A DNA stretch of 64,000 nt from G963677085 sp963677085. Lineage in GTDB: Bacteria; Planctomycetota; Planctomycetia; Pirellulales; Thermoguttaceae. Shown one piece after another: positions 41,716 to 50,569 of the stretch. Made by a program: the position numbers and the translations under genes. The first letter of the stretch is position 1, and every line of letters starts with the position of its first letter. The DNA lies in contig CAXXFH010000001.1 in NCBI GenBank assembly GCA_963677085.2, forward strand, positions 124,001 to 188,000, given 5' to 3'. The notes under the pieces were generated by a model. It was not told the origin of the DNA, did not search any database, and saw nothing but the letters and a program-made list of their open reading frames with translations.

Positions 41716-41794
41716 GGTGCCATGCCCACGGCAACGTGGGCATGCGCGAAGTGCGTTACGTCTTCATGCCCACGTTGTCGTGGGCAGGGAACCC
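41716..41794. repeat. 79-bp double-hairpin repeat family, copy C
   Basis: The left arm 41716-41744 is identical to that of copy B over 29 bases, including the GCAA loop. The 20-base spacer matches copy B at 16 positions. The right arm (41765-41793) has several substitutions (TTGT loop, GGCAGGGAACC end). It lies upstream of the chaperonin cluster in the same orientation as copy B. Confidence 0.8.
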
Positions 41795-42016
41795 ATCGAA
41801 CGTGCCAACGCGTTTTGTGGGTGTGGTCCGTGTTTCTGCCAAAATGGCATACGGGCTGGTGTCTGTCCGGCGAGTGCCCAGAGGTCACAAGCGACACCTT
41901 TCGGTGTAACATCTTTCACGGAAGGGTGTTGCGTCGACGGGACTTGTTTTGGCACGCGGGTTGCTCGATTGAGTCGCCGAAATCTCTTGGGCTGCCATTG
42001 TTGATCTCGCGGCCCG

Positions 42017-42029
42017 AGTGCCAGGCACT
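42017..42029. promoter_or_regulatory. AGTGCC-A-GGCACT palindrome upstream of groEL1
   Basis: A perfect 6-bp inverted repeat with a 1-nt centre lies about 100 bases upstream of groEL1. It is not CIRCE (no TTAGCACTC-N9-GAGTGCTAA) and no sigma-32-type promoter is evident, so any operator role is speculative. Confidence 0.25.
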
Positions 42030-42129
42030 TTCGATGAAATAGCAAACAGCGACCGCCCGAGTCTCTCGCCGTCGACCGGCGATCGGGTGAAAACCGTATT
42101 TTCTCGCCAGCAACAGGAGGAATTCCGCT

Positions 42130-43818
42130 GTGGCAAAACAGATGGTCTTTGACGACGAGGCTCGGCAACCACTAGCCGAAGGAGTCAACAAGTTAGCCCG
42201 CGCGGTGAAGAGCACCCTCGGACCGCGCGGCCGCAATGCCGTGTTGGACAAGGGCTGGGGTGCCCCGAAGGTGACCAAGGATGGCGTAACGGTAGCCGAG
42301 GACATCGACCTCGACGATCCGTACGAGAACCTGGCTGCCCAACTCGTAAAAGAAGCGGCGTCGAAGACCAACGACGTCGCCGGCGACGGCACGACCACAG
42401 CCACCGTGCTGGCCGAAGCAATCTACAAAGAAGGGCTGCGGATGATCTCGGCTGGGGCTGATCCGATGTCGCTCAGCCGCGGTATTCAGAAAGCGACCGA
42501 AGCGGTGATAGAGGCCGTCAAGAAATTGGCCAGCCCGGTCGACGTGAAGAGCAAGAAAGAAATTGCCCAAGTCGCAACGATCGCCGGTAACAACGATCCT
42601 TCGATCGGCGCCGTATTGGCCGATGCCTTCGTGAAAGTCGGCAAAGACGGCGTTATCACGGTCGAAGAGGGACGCAGTAGCGAAACGTACGTTGACCTAG
42701 TCGAAGGCATGCAGTTCGACCGCGGTTTCCTCTCGCCCCACTTCGTGACCGACCAGGACACCCAGACCTGCGAGTTGGAGAAGTGCCTGGTATTGATCCA
42801 CGAAGAGAAGATCTCTAACGCCAAGGATCTGGTGCCGTTGCTCGAGGCTGTCAGCAAGGCGAACAAGCCGCTGTTGGTGATTGCCGAAGACATTGAAGGT
42901 GAAGCCCTCGCCACGTTGGTGGTTAACAAGATGCGAGGGATCTTGAACATCTGTGCCGTGAAGGCTCCCGGCTACGGCGATCGGCGCAAGGCCATGTTGG
43001 GCGATATCGCCACGTTGACCGGTGGCCAGGCGCTCTTCAAGGACCTGGGCGTAAAGCTCGACGCTGTGAAGATTTCCGACCTGGGTACCGCCAAGAAGGT
43101 GATCATCGATAGCGATAAGACGACAATGGTCGGTGGCGCCGGCGCCAAAGAGGCGATCGAAGGCCGGGCAGAACAGATCCGCAAGGAAATTGAAACGACC
43201 GACAGCGATTACGATCGCGAAAAGCTCCAGGAGCGATTGGCCAAGCTGGCCGGTGGCGTCGCCCAGATCAACTGTGGTGCGGTTACCGAAACCGAAATGA
43301 AAGAGCGCAAAGCTCTCTTGGAAGACGCTCGTGCCGCCACGCAAGCTGCCCTGGAAGAAGGTATTGTGCCCGGCGGTGGCGTCGCGCTTCTGCGAAGTGC
43401 GAAGGCCCTAGCTAAGCTCGAATTGCCTGGGGACGAAGCCCTCGGTGTGAAGATTGTCGAGAAGGTGCTGGACGCCCCGCTTCGTGCGATCGCCGAAAAC
43501 TGCGGTGAAGATGGCGCGGTCGTCGTGAACCGCGTTCGCCAGATGAAGGGCAAGGCCGATGGCTACGATGCCGATCGCGGCGAATACTGCAACCTGTTGG
43601 AAGCGGGCATCATCGACCCGGCCAAGGTTGTTCGGACTGCGCTGAAGAATGCGGCCAGTGTGGCTGGCCTGCTACTGACGACTTCCTGCCTGATTACGGA
43701 CGTTCCAAAAGACGAAGAGGAAGCTCCCGCCCCCGGCGGCCCTGGCATGGGCGGCATGGGGGGTATGGGTGGTATGCCGGGTATGGGTGGCATGGGCGGC
43801 ATGCCGGGCATGATGTAA
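42130..43818 (+). CDS. groEL: Chaperonin GroEL, copy 1 (GGM-tailed)
   Basis: A 562-residue 60-kDa chaperonin subunit that forms the tetradecameric folding chamber. Equatorial-domain ATP motifs are intact (TKDGVTVAEDI and GDGTTTATVLA), as is PGGGVALLR. The C-terminus is the canonical Gly-Met-rich tail, starting about residue 537. The start is GTG 42130, preceded at ideal distance by AGGAGG (42115-42120). It is followed by groES and a second groEL, an order opposite to the usual groES-groEL. The tail suggests this copy serves as the general chaperonin, but that is inference. Confidence 0.97.
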   Translation: MAKQMVFDDEARQPLAEGVNKLARAVKSTLGPRGRNAVLDKGWGAPKVTKDGVTVAEDIDLDDPYENLAAQLVKEAASKTNDVAGDGTTTATVLAEAIYKEGLRMISAGADPMSLSRGIQKATEAVIEAVKKLASPVDVKSKKEIAQVATIAGNNDPSIGAVLADAFVKVGKDGVITVEEGRSSETYVDLVEGMQFDRGFLSPHFVTDQDTQTCELEKCLVLIHEEKISNAKDLVPLLEAVSKANKPLLVIAEDIEGEALATLVVNKMRGILNICAVKAPGYGDRRKAMLGDIATLTGGQALFKDLGVKLDAVKISDLGTAKKVIIDSDKTTMVGGAGAKEAIEGRAEQIRKEIETTDSDYDREKLQERLAKLAGGVAQINCGAVTETEMKERKALLEDARAATQAALEEGIVPGGGVALLRSAKALAKLELPGDEALGVKIVEKVLDAPLRAIAENCGEDGAVVVNRVRQMKGKADGYDADRGEYCNLLEAGIIDPAKVVRTALKNAASVAGLLLTTSCLITDVPKDEEEAPAPGGPGMGGMGGMGGMPGMGGMGGMPGMM

Positions 43819-43948
43819 ACCGTCGATATCGGGGCCGACTGCATCGGATCGAATTGGGCGGTGTGGTCGGCAAGTGTACCGACACGAAGTTGAAAAAAAT
43901 AATCTACAAACCAATCCAGCAAACTATTTGCATAGAAGGAACACAACG

Positions 43949-44248
43949 ATGAAAAAGATCAACCTAAGGCCGTTGGACGACCGGGTTGTGGTCGAGCCGG
44001 TTGAAGCCGAAGAAGTGACTGCTGGTGGAATCGTACTGCCGGATACCGCCAGGGAAAAGCCGCAGCGTGGCACGGTCGTAGCCGTGGGGCCGGGAAAGCT
44101 GCTCGATAGTGGTGAACGTGGAGAACTGTCGGTGGCTATCGGCGACGAGGTCATCTACGGTAAGTACGCGGGATCCGACATCGAGGTCGACGGCAATGAA
44201 GTGAAGATCCTTCGCGAAAGCGATATCTTGGCGAAGGTGATCAGCTAG
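43949..44248 (+). CDS. groES: Co-chaperonin GroES
   Basis: A 99-residue co-chaperonin that caps GroEL as a heptamer. 'LRPLDDRVVVEPVEAEE' at the N-terminus, the mobile-loop region 'TAGGIVLPDTAREKPQRG' and 'GDEVIYGKYAGS' are typical. The mobile-loop tripeptide is IVL, as in classical GroES. ATG 43949 is preceded by AAGGA. It lies between the two groEL genes and could serve both. Confidence 0.97.
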   Translation: MKKINLRPLDDRVVVEPVEAEEVTAGGIVLPDTAREKPQRGTVVAVGPGKLLDSGERGELSVAIGDEVIYGKYAGSDIEVDGNEVKILRESDILAKVIS

Positions 44249-44298
44249 CCTATCCGCTCCATCCGACTCGAACCATCAATAAGAAGGAATTCCCAAAA

Positions 44299-45918
44299 GT
44301 GGCCAAACAACTGCTTTATGAAGATCAGGCCCGCTCCCGCATGTTACGGGGCGTGGAGAAGTTGGCCGACGTGGTCGCGGTGACAATGGGTCCCACCGGC
44401 CGCAACGTCATCCTCGATAAGTCGTTCGGCGGTCCGACCGTCACGAAAGACGGCGTATCGGTAAGTAAGGAAATCGAACTCGAAGATCGCTTTGAGAACA
44501 TGGGGGCGAAACTCGTCAACGAGGTCGCCTCGAAAACCTCCGACGTCGCTGGCGATGGCACTACCACGGCGACCGTCCTGGCGCGTGCGATTTTCAAAGA
44601 AGGGCTCCGCAACATCGCGGCCGGCAGCAACCCGGCTGCGGTTCGCCGTGGAATCGACAAGGCCGTCGACGCTGCTATCGAGCACTTGTATAGCATGGCG
44701 AAGCGGGTTACCAAGAAGGAAGAAATCGCCCACGTTGGGTCGATCAGCGCCAACAACGACGAGTTCATCGGTAATCTATTGGCCGAAGCGATGGAAGCGG
44801 TGGGCAACGACGGCGTCATCACCGTCGAAGAAGGCAAGACGGCCGAAACCACCTACGAGGTCGTCGAAGGTATGCAGTTCGATAAGGGCTATCTCTCGCC
44901 CTACTTCATCAACCGCACACCGGAGATGGATTGCCTCCTGGAAGACGCCTACATTCTCCTCCACGAGAAGAAGATCAGCAACCTACGGGACCTGATTCCG
45001 ATTCTCGAGAAGATTAGCACTACGGGCAAACCGTTGTTGATCATTGCCGAGGATGTTGATGGCGAGGCTCTCACGGCTTTGGTGGTCAACAAACTGCGCG
45101 GCGTGCTAAATATCGCGGCTGTGAAGGCCCCCGGCTTTGGCGATCGCCGCAAGGCCATGTTGGGCGACATCGCCGTGCTGACCGGTGGTACGGTCATTAG
45201 CGAAGATCTGGGCCTGAAGCTCGAGAGCGTTACGCTGGAGCACCTCGGCCGGGCGAAGAAGATCTCGATCGACAAAGACTCGACCACGTTGGTCGAGGGT
45301 GGCGGCAAGACGGCCGACATCAAACGCCGTATCGGTCAACTTCGCCGCCAGATTGAGGAAACCGATTCGGACTACGATCGCGAGAAGTACCAGGAGCGGC
45401 TGGCAAAGCTCACCGGTGGTGTGGCCGTGGTCCAAGTGGGTGCCAGCACCGAAGCCGAGATGAAGCAGAAGAAGGCCCGCGTGGAAGACGCCTTGCACGC
45501 TACTCGTGCGGCGGCTGAAGAGGGCGTTCTTCCTGGTGGCGGTGTGGCCCTGTTGCGGTGCCGTGAAGCCGTCGAAAAGGCGCGCAGCAGTGCCCGCGGC
45601 GACGAGAAAATCGGGGTCGACATCGTACTGCGATCGCTGAATATTCCGATTCGCCAGATCGCCGACAACTGTGGTGTCGATGGCTCGGTTATCGCGGATG
45701 AAGTGGCCAGCAAACCGACAAACACCGGCTACGATGCCAATAGCGGTAAATATGTCGACATGCACAAGGCCGGCATTATCGATCCGCTGAAAGTGGTTCG
45801 TACGGCACTGGAAAATGCGGCCAGTATTTCGGGGTTGATGCTCACCACGGAAACGTTGGTGACCGACCTGGAAAAGGAGGATAAGGACAAACAGCAGATT
45901 GAGGGAAGTGTTCGCTAA
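44299..45918 (+). CDS. groEL2: Chaperonin GroEL, copy 2 (no GGM tail)
   Basis: A 539-residue GroEL paralogue. ATP-site motifs are intact (TKDGVSVSKEI, GDGTTTATVLA, PGGGVALLR). The C-terminus ends in a charged segment (LEKEDKDKQQIEGSVR) and lacks the Gly-Met tail of copy 1, so the floor of the cavity should differ. The start is GTG 44299 with AGAAGGAA about 9 bases upstream. It sits 50 bases after groES and a strong hairpin terminator follows at 46006-46042. Sequence blocks are similar to but clearly diverged from copy 1, so this is an old duplication with likely division of labour. Confidence 0.96.
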   Translation: MAKQLLYEDQARSRMLRGVEKLADVVAVTMGPTGRNVILDKSFGGPTVTKDGVSVSKEIELEDRFENMGAKLVNEVASKTSDVAGDGTTTATVLARAIFKEGLRNIAAGSNPAAVRRGIDKAVDAAIEHLYSMAKRVTKKEEIAHVGSISANNDEFIGNLLAEAMEAVGNDGVITVEEGKTAETTYEVVEGMQFDKGYLSPYFINRTPEMDCLLEDAYILLHEKKISNLRDLIPILEKISTTGKPLLIIAEDVDGEALTALVVNKLRGVLNIAAVKAPGFGDRRKAMLGDIAVLTGGTVISEDLGLKLESVTLEHLGRAKKISIDKDSTTLVEGGGKTADIKRRIGQLRRQIEETDSDYDREKYQERLAKLTGGVAVVQVGASTEAEMKQKKARVEDALHATRAAAEEGVLPGGGVALLRCREAVEKARSSARGDEKIGVDIVLRSLNIPIRQIADNCGVDGSVIADEVASKPTNTGYDANSGKYVDMHKAGIIDPLKVVRTALENAASISGLMLTTETLVTDLEKEDKDKQQIEGSVR

Positions 45919-46005
45919 CCCCAGCGACATCTTTTCCCCTAAGGGTGCAAGCCCGGCTGTTGTCTTCCTTGCTCAGGTGCAAGGAAACCGCTTAGCGCAA
46001 CACGC

Positions 46006-46042
46006 AGCGGGCCACTCCCATGTGGGGGGGTGGCCCGCTTTC
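46006..46042 (+). terminator. Terminator after groEL2
   Basis: AGCGGGCCAC (46006-46015) pairs perfectly over 10 bp with GTGGCCCGCT (46030-46039), loop 14 nt, followed by a short T-run. It would separate the chaperonin transcript from dnaJ. The rest of 45919-46246 shows no clear promoter. Confidence 0.65.
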
Positions 46043-46246
46043 CGATTTTGGCTCGACGTATCCCATTTGGGCTGCGAACTGCCAGACCAATAGGTTACAA
46101 TTGACTGTTTGCCGTTGTGCAATCACCGGTCAGCAGAGCGTGTCACAGGCGGCGGACGCTCATTTGCCTGCAGTGGTCCGATCAGTCGATTGGCATCCTG
46201 CGCGACCGGCGAAAAGATCAACGTTGCAGTCCCCCGTGTGGTGATC

Positions 46247-47350
46247 ATGGCCGAACGACGCGACTTCTACGAAATCTTGGGTGTAAGCCGTTCGGCTTCC
46301 GATGGTCAGATCGCGGAGGCCTACCGGAAATTGGCCCTGAAATACCATCCCGACCGCAATCCCGGCAACGAAGAGGCTGTGACGCGGTTCAAGGAGGCGG
46401 CCGAAGCATTCGAGGTACTCAACAATTCGGAAAAGCGCTCACGGTACGATCGGTATGGCCATGCCGGACTCAACGGCGCGGGAGGCGCCGAGCAATTTCA
46501 CGATGTGGGCGACATCTTCGAGGCGTTTGGCGACATTTTCGGCGACCTGTTCGGTGGCGGCTCGCGGCGGCCCCGACGACGCCGGGGTGCGGATATTCGC
46601 TGCGAAACGCAGTTAGACCTTATCGAAGCTGCCCACGGCACCGCCAAGGTCGTACAGTTCTATCGCCACGAGAAGTGCGAAGTTTGCGGAGGCTCCGGCG
46701 GTAGCAACCCCGAGATGTGCTCGTATTGTGGCGGCAAAGGGGCCGTGGTTCAGTCGACGGGCATTTTCTCGATGCGTGCGACCTGTCCTTCCTGCCAGGG
46801 GCGCGGGACGATCATTCGTGAACCGTGTGACGAGTGCGAGGGCGTTGGCTATGTGCGCCGGAAAGTCACCCGCAAAGTCGACATCCCGGCCGGTGTAGAC
46901 GACGGCACCCAACTGCGTCTTACCGGAGAAGGAGAGCCGAGCCCCGAAGGCGGTCCACCGGGCGATTGCTACTGCGTGCTTCGCGTTGCCCGGCACCCGT
47001 TGTTTGAGCGCAAAGGACAACACCTGATCTGTGAGATTCCCATCAGCTATTCGCAGGCTGCGTTGGGGGCCACAGTTGAGGTACCCACGTTGGACGGCCA
47101 CGAGGAATTCAAGGTGCCCCCGGGCACCCAAACCGGCGAGATTTTCCGACTTCCCAATCGAGGAATGCCCGATCCTCGGCATTCGGGCCGCGGAGATTTG
47201 CTCCTCCAAATCCATGTGGAAGTCGCCACAAAACTATCGAACGAACACCGAGAGATTCTGGAAAAGTTGGCCCACTACGAGAGCCAAGACATGACACCCG
47301 AACGTAAGAGTTTTTTTGACAAGGTCAAGAAGTATTTCGGGCGTGCGTGA
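46247..47350 (+). CDS. dnaJ: Chaperone DnaJ (Hsp40)
   Basis: A 367-residue Hsp40 that delivers substrates to DnaK and stimulates its ATPase. It has a J domain (about 4-70) with the HPD motif in YHPDRN and a Gly/Phe-rich region ('FEAFGDIFGDLFGGG'). The zinc domain has all four CxxCxGxG-type repeats (CEVCGGSG, CSYCGGKG, CPSCQGRG, CDECEGVG), and two C-terminal substrate-binding domains follow. It is therefore a full-length type I DnaJ. ATG 46247 (MAERRDFYEILGV) is chosen; an in-frame extension to 46109 is not conserved. grpE follows; dnaK is not in the window. Confidence 0.97.
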   Translation: MAERRDFYEILGVSRSASDGQIAEAYRKLALKYHPDRNPGNEEAVTRFKEAAEAFEVLNNSEKRSRYDRYGHAGLNGAGGAEQFHDVGDIFEAFGDIFGDLFGGGSRRPRRRRGADIRCETQLDLIEAAHGTAKVVQFYRHEKCEVCGGSGGSNPEMCSYCGGKGAVVQSTGIFSMRATCPSCQGRGTIIREPCDECEGVGYVRRKVTRKVDIPAGVDDGTQLRLTGEGEPSPEGGPPGDCYCVLRVARHPLFERKGQHLICEIPISYSQAALGATVEVPTLDGHEEFKVPPGTQTGEIFRLPNRGMPDPRHSGRGDLLLQIHVEVATKLSNEHREILEKLAHYESQDMTPERKSFFDKVKKYFGRA

Positions 47351-47579
47351 CTTTTTCTTTCGTTTCCACTTTGAATCAAAGCAAATCACAACACACCTAG
47401 GTTTGGCAAGGACATTGATCTATTGACGCGTGCATAAAACCAACAAGCGAAGGTGTTCGACCGAAGCCTGGGCGGCCAAGTCGTCGATGCCGGCTAGTTG
47501 TTCGTTTTTCATGGCAACTTCAATACGCAGTGATCGTACCAAATGCAGGGTAAGTCTGAGCGACAAGGGAATTGAGACC

Positions 47580-48266
47580 GTGGCAAAGGACAAGTTGAAT
47601 CCATCCGAGTCCGAGCAACAGGTGCCTGAGCAACACGCTGAGAGCACTGCGGCAGAACCATCGGCCGAGAGGGACGTTGCTGCTGAAGACGTTGCCGCCG
47701 AAATGGAAACGGTATTCGAGACAGCAACGACGGGGGAAGTCGAGTCGATCGAGTTGCTTCGCGAGCAGTGTGTTCAGGCGAATGAGCGCGTTTTGCGTGC
47801 CCAAGCCGAACTGGAAAACTATCGCAAGCGAGCTACCCGCGAAATGCTGGAAGAACGCCGCTACGCTAACTTGCCGCTGTTGCGAGATCTGTTGCCGGTC
47901 GTCGACAACCTGGACCGCGCCATTGAAGCCGCCGAAAAAACGCACAACACGGCCGATTTACTGGAAGGCGTGAAGATGGTGGCGCAGCAACTGGTTGGCG
48001 TCCTCCAACGCTATGAGTGTGTGAAGATCGAGGCCTTGCACTCCTCGTTCGATCCCAACCTGCACGAAGCCATTTCCCAACTGCCTTCGCCCGACCATCC
48101 GACCAACACGGTGATCGCCGTAACCCAAACCGGTTACCGCCTGCACGACCGAGTGGTGCGTCCGCCCCAGGTTGTGGTTTCCTCGGGCAATGCCGACGGG
48201 GCCTCCTCGCCGGACACAGACACAACAGCCAACGATACGGCGGCGTCTCCCGAATCGAAGAAGTAG
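47580..48266 (+). CDS. grpE: Nucleotide exchange factor GrpE
   Basis: About 228 residues. It exchanges ADP for ATP on DnaK. An acidic, disordered N-terminus (about 1-55) leads into a long coiled-coil helix ('EQCVQANERVLRAQAELENYRKR' region) and the conserved GrpE beta domain with 'LHEAISQLPSPDHPTNTVI' and 'RVVRPPQVVVS'. GTG 47580 (MAKDKLNPSE) is preferred because AAGGGAA precedes it by about 9 bases and the preceding residues look unlike GrpE. ATG 47511 is the alternative and would add 23 residues. The C-terminal tail beyond the beta domain is Ser/Thr/Asp-rich. Confidence 0.93.
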   Translation: MAKDKLNPSESEQQVPEQHAESTAAEPSAERDVAAEDVAAEMETVFETATTGEVESIELLREQCVQANERVLRAQAELENYRKRATREMLEERRYANLPLLRDLLPVVDNLDRAIEAAEKTHNTADLLEGVKMVAQQLVGVLQRYECVKIEALHSSFDPNLHEAISQLPSPDHPTNTVIAVTQTGYRLHDRVVRPPQVVVSSGNADGASSPDTDTTANDTAASPESKK

Positions 48267-48362
48267 CCATCGAAAACTGCCTGCCCGGCCGGGCACCAAC
48301 GCCCTTGCGGCTCCCTGCCGGACAATACCTTAGAATCGACCGATAAATAACTTGCCGATTTG

Positions 48363-48395
48363 CCGGGCCGTGCTTCGCATCGTGCCCCGGTTTTT
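48363..48395 (+). terminator. Terminator after grpE
   Basis: CCGGG (48363-48367) pairs with CCCGG (48386-48390), with further imperfect pairs inside, and T5 follows at 48391-48395. It ends the dnaJ-grpE unit about 57 bases before the next start. Confidence 0.55.
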
Positions 48396-48451
48396 GCCTT
48401 GGTAAAGGTAAGTGGTTTTTCGGCCCGTCCTTAATGTTTGGTAACCTGACC

Positions 48452-48721
48452 ATGCCTCACTACGATTATGTGTGTAATGCCTGCGGGCACGAGCTTGAGC
48501 TTTTTCAGTCGATTACCGCTAAACCGAAACGCAAATGCCCGGAGTGCGGAGCCATGCGTTTGCAGCGGCTGATTGGCCCCGGCGCGGCGATTGTTTTCAA
48601 GGGTTCCGGTTTCTACAAGACCGACTACCGCAGTGAGTCGTACAAGAAAGCGGCAAGCAAGGATCAGCAGAGTAGTTCGAGTTCGTCGAAGAAATCGAGC
48701 AAGAGAAAGACCGACTCTTGA
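48452..48721 (+). CDS. FmdB-family zinc-ribbon protein
   Basis: An 89-residue putative regulatory protein. It begins MPHYDYVCNACGHELELFQSI, the usual FmdB start, with a zinc ribbon formed by two CxxC pairs (CNAC and CPEC). The middle block 'LQRLIGPGAAIVFKGSGFYKTDYRS' is typical of the family. The tail is Ser/Lys-rich and probably disordered. ATG 48452 is chosen on family grounds over 48434. FmdB proteins were named from a formamidase operon, but their function is not known. Its position behind grpE fits the small-zinc-protein habit of protein-quality loci. Confidence 0.9.
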   Translation: MPHYDYVCNACGHELELFQSITAKPKRKCPECGAMRLQRLIGPGAAIVFKGSGFYKTDYRSESYKKAASKDQQSSSSSSKKSSKRKTDS

Positions 48722-48798
48722 GCGGTGGTTATTGATGCCTGAGTTGAAGTTGTCTGCGTATTGATCCCCTCCCACCAAGTTCCAGGGGAGAAATTGCC

Positions 48799-48984
48799 AT
48801 GCCCGACATTCGTTGCCCAACTTGCGGTCGGAGCTTCAACCCCGAGGCGAGTACGACGCTCCCGTTTTGCGGTGAGCGATGCCGTTTGGTCGACCTGGGC
48901 CATTGGCTTGAAGAAGACTACGGCATGCCTTACGAGAACGACTGGCCTGAAGGTTTCGACCTACCGCCCGAAGACTCCGACTGA
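48799..48984 (+). CDS. yacG: YacG-type DNA gyrase inhibitor/zinc protein
   Basis: A 61-residue zinc protein. Cysteines in CPTCGRSF and CGERCRLVDLGHWL give the YacG pattern (CxxC, then CxxxC), and the acidic C-terminus 'EDYGMPYENDWPEGF' is usual. E. coli YacG binds GyrB and inhibits gyrase; the same role is likely but untested here. GGGGAG lies about 10 bases upstream of ATG 48799. Confidence 0.9.
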   Translation: MPDIRCPTCGRSFNPEASTTLPFCGERCRLVDLGHWLEEDYGMPYENDWPEGFDLPPEDSD

Positions 48985-49156
48985 CCGGTCGCACGATCGT
49001 CGGCCGCATTGGGGTCTTCGTGAGGCCTCCTTTTCGAATAAATGAGCCCTCGGGGGGCGGCTGGATCACCGCCGCTTGTTTCCCTCGCGTCAGTGCCCGC
49101 AAGCCGAGGTGCCCGTGAAATCTCCCGGTGGTTGGTTCACCCTTCGGAACGTCGCT

Positions 49157-49184
49157 TGCATGAAAAGCAAGGGTACGTATAATG
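49157..49184 (+). promoter_or_regulatory. Candidate promoter upstream of membrane-protein gene
   Basis: A perfect -10 box TATAAT (49179-49184) with TTGCAT (49157-49162) 16 bases upstream. The start codon lies 46 bases downstream at 49230. Confidence 0.5.
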
Positions 49185-49229
49185 CCGTTAACTTAGGAAA
49201 TGTAGGCGCACTTGACGGGGGATCATGCG

Positions 49230-50528
49230 ATGATCGAGCACGACAGTGATACGCTACGGAAGGTTGCCTGGGCGGAAATTTGTCCTTGGCTGATCATCTT
49301 CAAAGTATTCCGGTTGGCCATTGGCGGCCGCGTCCTACTGATGGCGGCGTTGGCGATCTTGATCACCTTGGCCGGCTGGTCGATGTTAGGATCGTTTTTC
49401 GACGTGGGCCCCGAAATCGACGCCTGGTTACGGCCTGCAGACGGTTGCCCCTGGGTGGCGCTCGAATCGCATGTGCCCGATTATCCGGCGGTTCCTAGCG
49501 TATCGACCGCAGCAAACCCCGCCGGCATGATCACCTCCGGGCGCGATGGCGTGTTTGGCCCCTGGGTGCAGCTAACGCGTCCGCTTCTGGCGGCCATGAG
49601 CTCTGATCGCACGCTTTCCGATGTAGGCTGCTTGTTGTTGTGTGCCCTCTGGTCATTGGCTACCTGGGCCTTTTTTGGCGCCGCGATCACACGGATTGCA
49701 GTGGTTCAGTTGGCTGCCGAAGAACGTGTTGGGCTTGCCGCTTCCCTGCGGTTTGCCTGTTCGAAGTGGCTTTCTTTCTTCGCCGCCCCGCTGTTTCCCA
49801 TGGGTGGTGTTGTTTTGGCCGGCATTCCCGTATTTATTTTGGGTCTGTTAATGCGGGCAGAAGTAGGTCTGCTGTTGTCCGCAGTGGTTTGGCCCCTGGC
49901 GATTGTTGCCGCCCTGTTCATGGCCGTGTTGCTGTTGGGGCTGATCTTCGGTTGGCCCCTGATGTGGGGCACGGTCAGCGCCGAAGGCACCGACACTTTC
50001 GACGCCTTGAGCCGCTCGTACGCCTATGTGTTCCAGCGTCCGTTGCACTACCTGTTTTACGCTGTAGTGGCTTCAATCATCGGATACTTAGGCTGGCTGT
50101 TGGTCTCCAACTTTGCGGCTGGCGTCGTGTTTCTTTCCTACTATGTGGCTGGTTGGGGTGCCGGGGGGATAGAACTGGCGCCCGGAGCCGAAGGGCTCGG
50201 TAGTTTGGGCTATGCTGGCGCGGTGTTGATTCGTGTTTGGACCGGTTGCGTCAAGATTCTCGCGGTCGGATACCTGTACAGCTATTTTTGGACGGCCACG
50301 GCTGCCATCTATCTCTTGTTGCGCCGCAACGTCGACGCTACGGAACTCGACGAAGTTTACCTCGACGAGGATGCGAGCGAGGAAAGCTACGGTCTGCCGC
50401 CGCTGAAGACCGATGAAGCGGGCGCCCCGGTTGTCGACGAAACCGCGGCCACGGAAACGCCCGTCGCTGAAACACCCGACGAAAAACCGGCGGACGACGG
50501 CGAAGATTCGTCAGCGGACAAGGCGTAA
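49230..50528 (+). CDS. Multi-pass membrane protein, hypothetical
   Basis: A 432-residue inner-membrane protein. At least six hydrophobic segments can be seen, at about 30-60, 130-155, 185-210, 212-245, 278-310 and 335-365. A non-membrane loop (about 62-125) lies between the first and second. The last 70 residues form an acidic, Glu/Asp/Pro/Thr-rich tail, probably cytoplasmic. No transporter or enzyme motif is recognisable. ATG 49230 (MIEHDSDTLRK) has GGGGGA 8 bases upstream; an in-frame TTG at 49212 is less likely. It may be a planctomycete-specific family. Confidence 0.75.
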   Translation: MIEHDSDTLRKVAWAEICPWLIIFKVFRLAIGGRVLLMAALAILITLAGWSMLGSFFDVGPEIDAWLRPADGCPWVALESHVPDYPAVPSVSTAANPAGMITSGRDGVFGPWVQLTRPLLAAMSSDRTLSDVGCLLLCALWSLATWAFFGAAITRIAVVQLAAEERVGLAASLRFACSKWLSFFAAPLFPMGGVVLAGIPVFILGLLMRAEVGLLLSAVVWPLAIVAALFMAVLLLGLIFGWPLMWGTVSAEGTDTFDALSRSYAYVFQRPLHYLFYAVVASIIGYLGWLLVSNFAAGVVFLSYYVAGWGAGGIELAPGAEGLGSLGYAGAVLIRVWTGCVKILAVGYLYSYFWTATAAIYLLLRRNVDATELDEVYLDEDASEESYGLPPLKTDEAGAPVVDETAATETPVAETPDEKPADDGEDSSADKA

Positions 50529-50569
50529 ACAAGATGGACAGGGCGTAGTAGTGTCGCTGCAATATCGCA

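Noticed and set aside
41795..42129. CIRCE or sigma-32 heat-shock control site before groEL1
   Set aside because: Searched by eye for TTAGCACTC-N9-GAGTGCTAA and for CTTGAA/CCCCAT-type boxes; neither is present.
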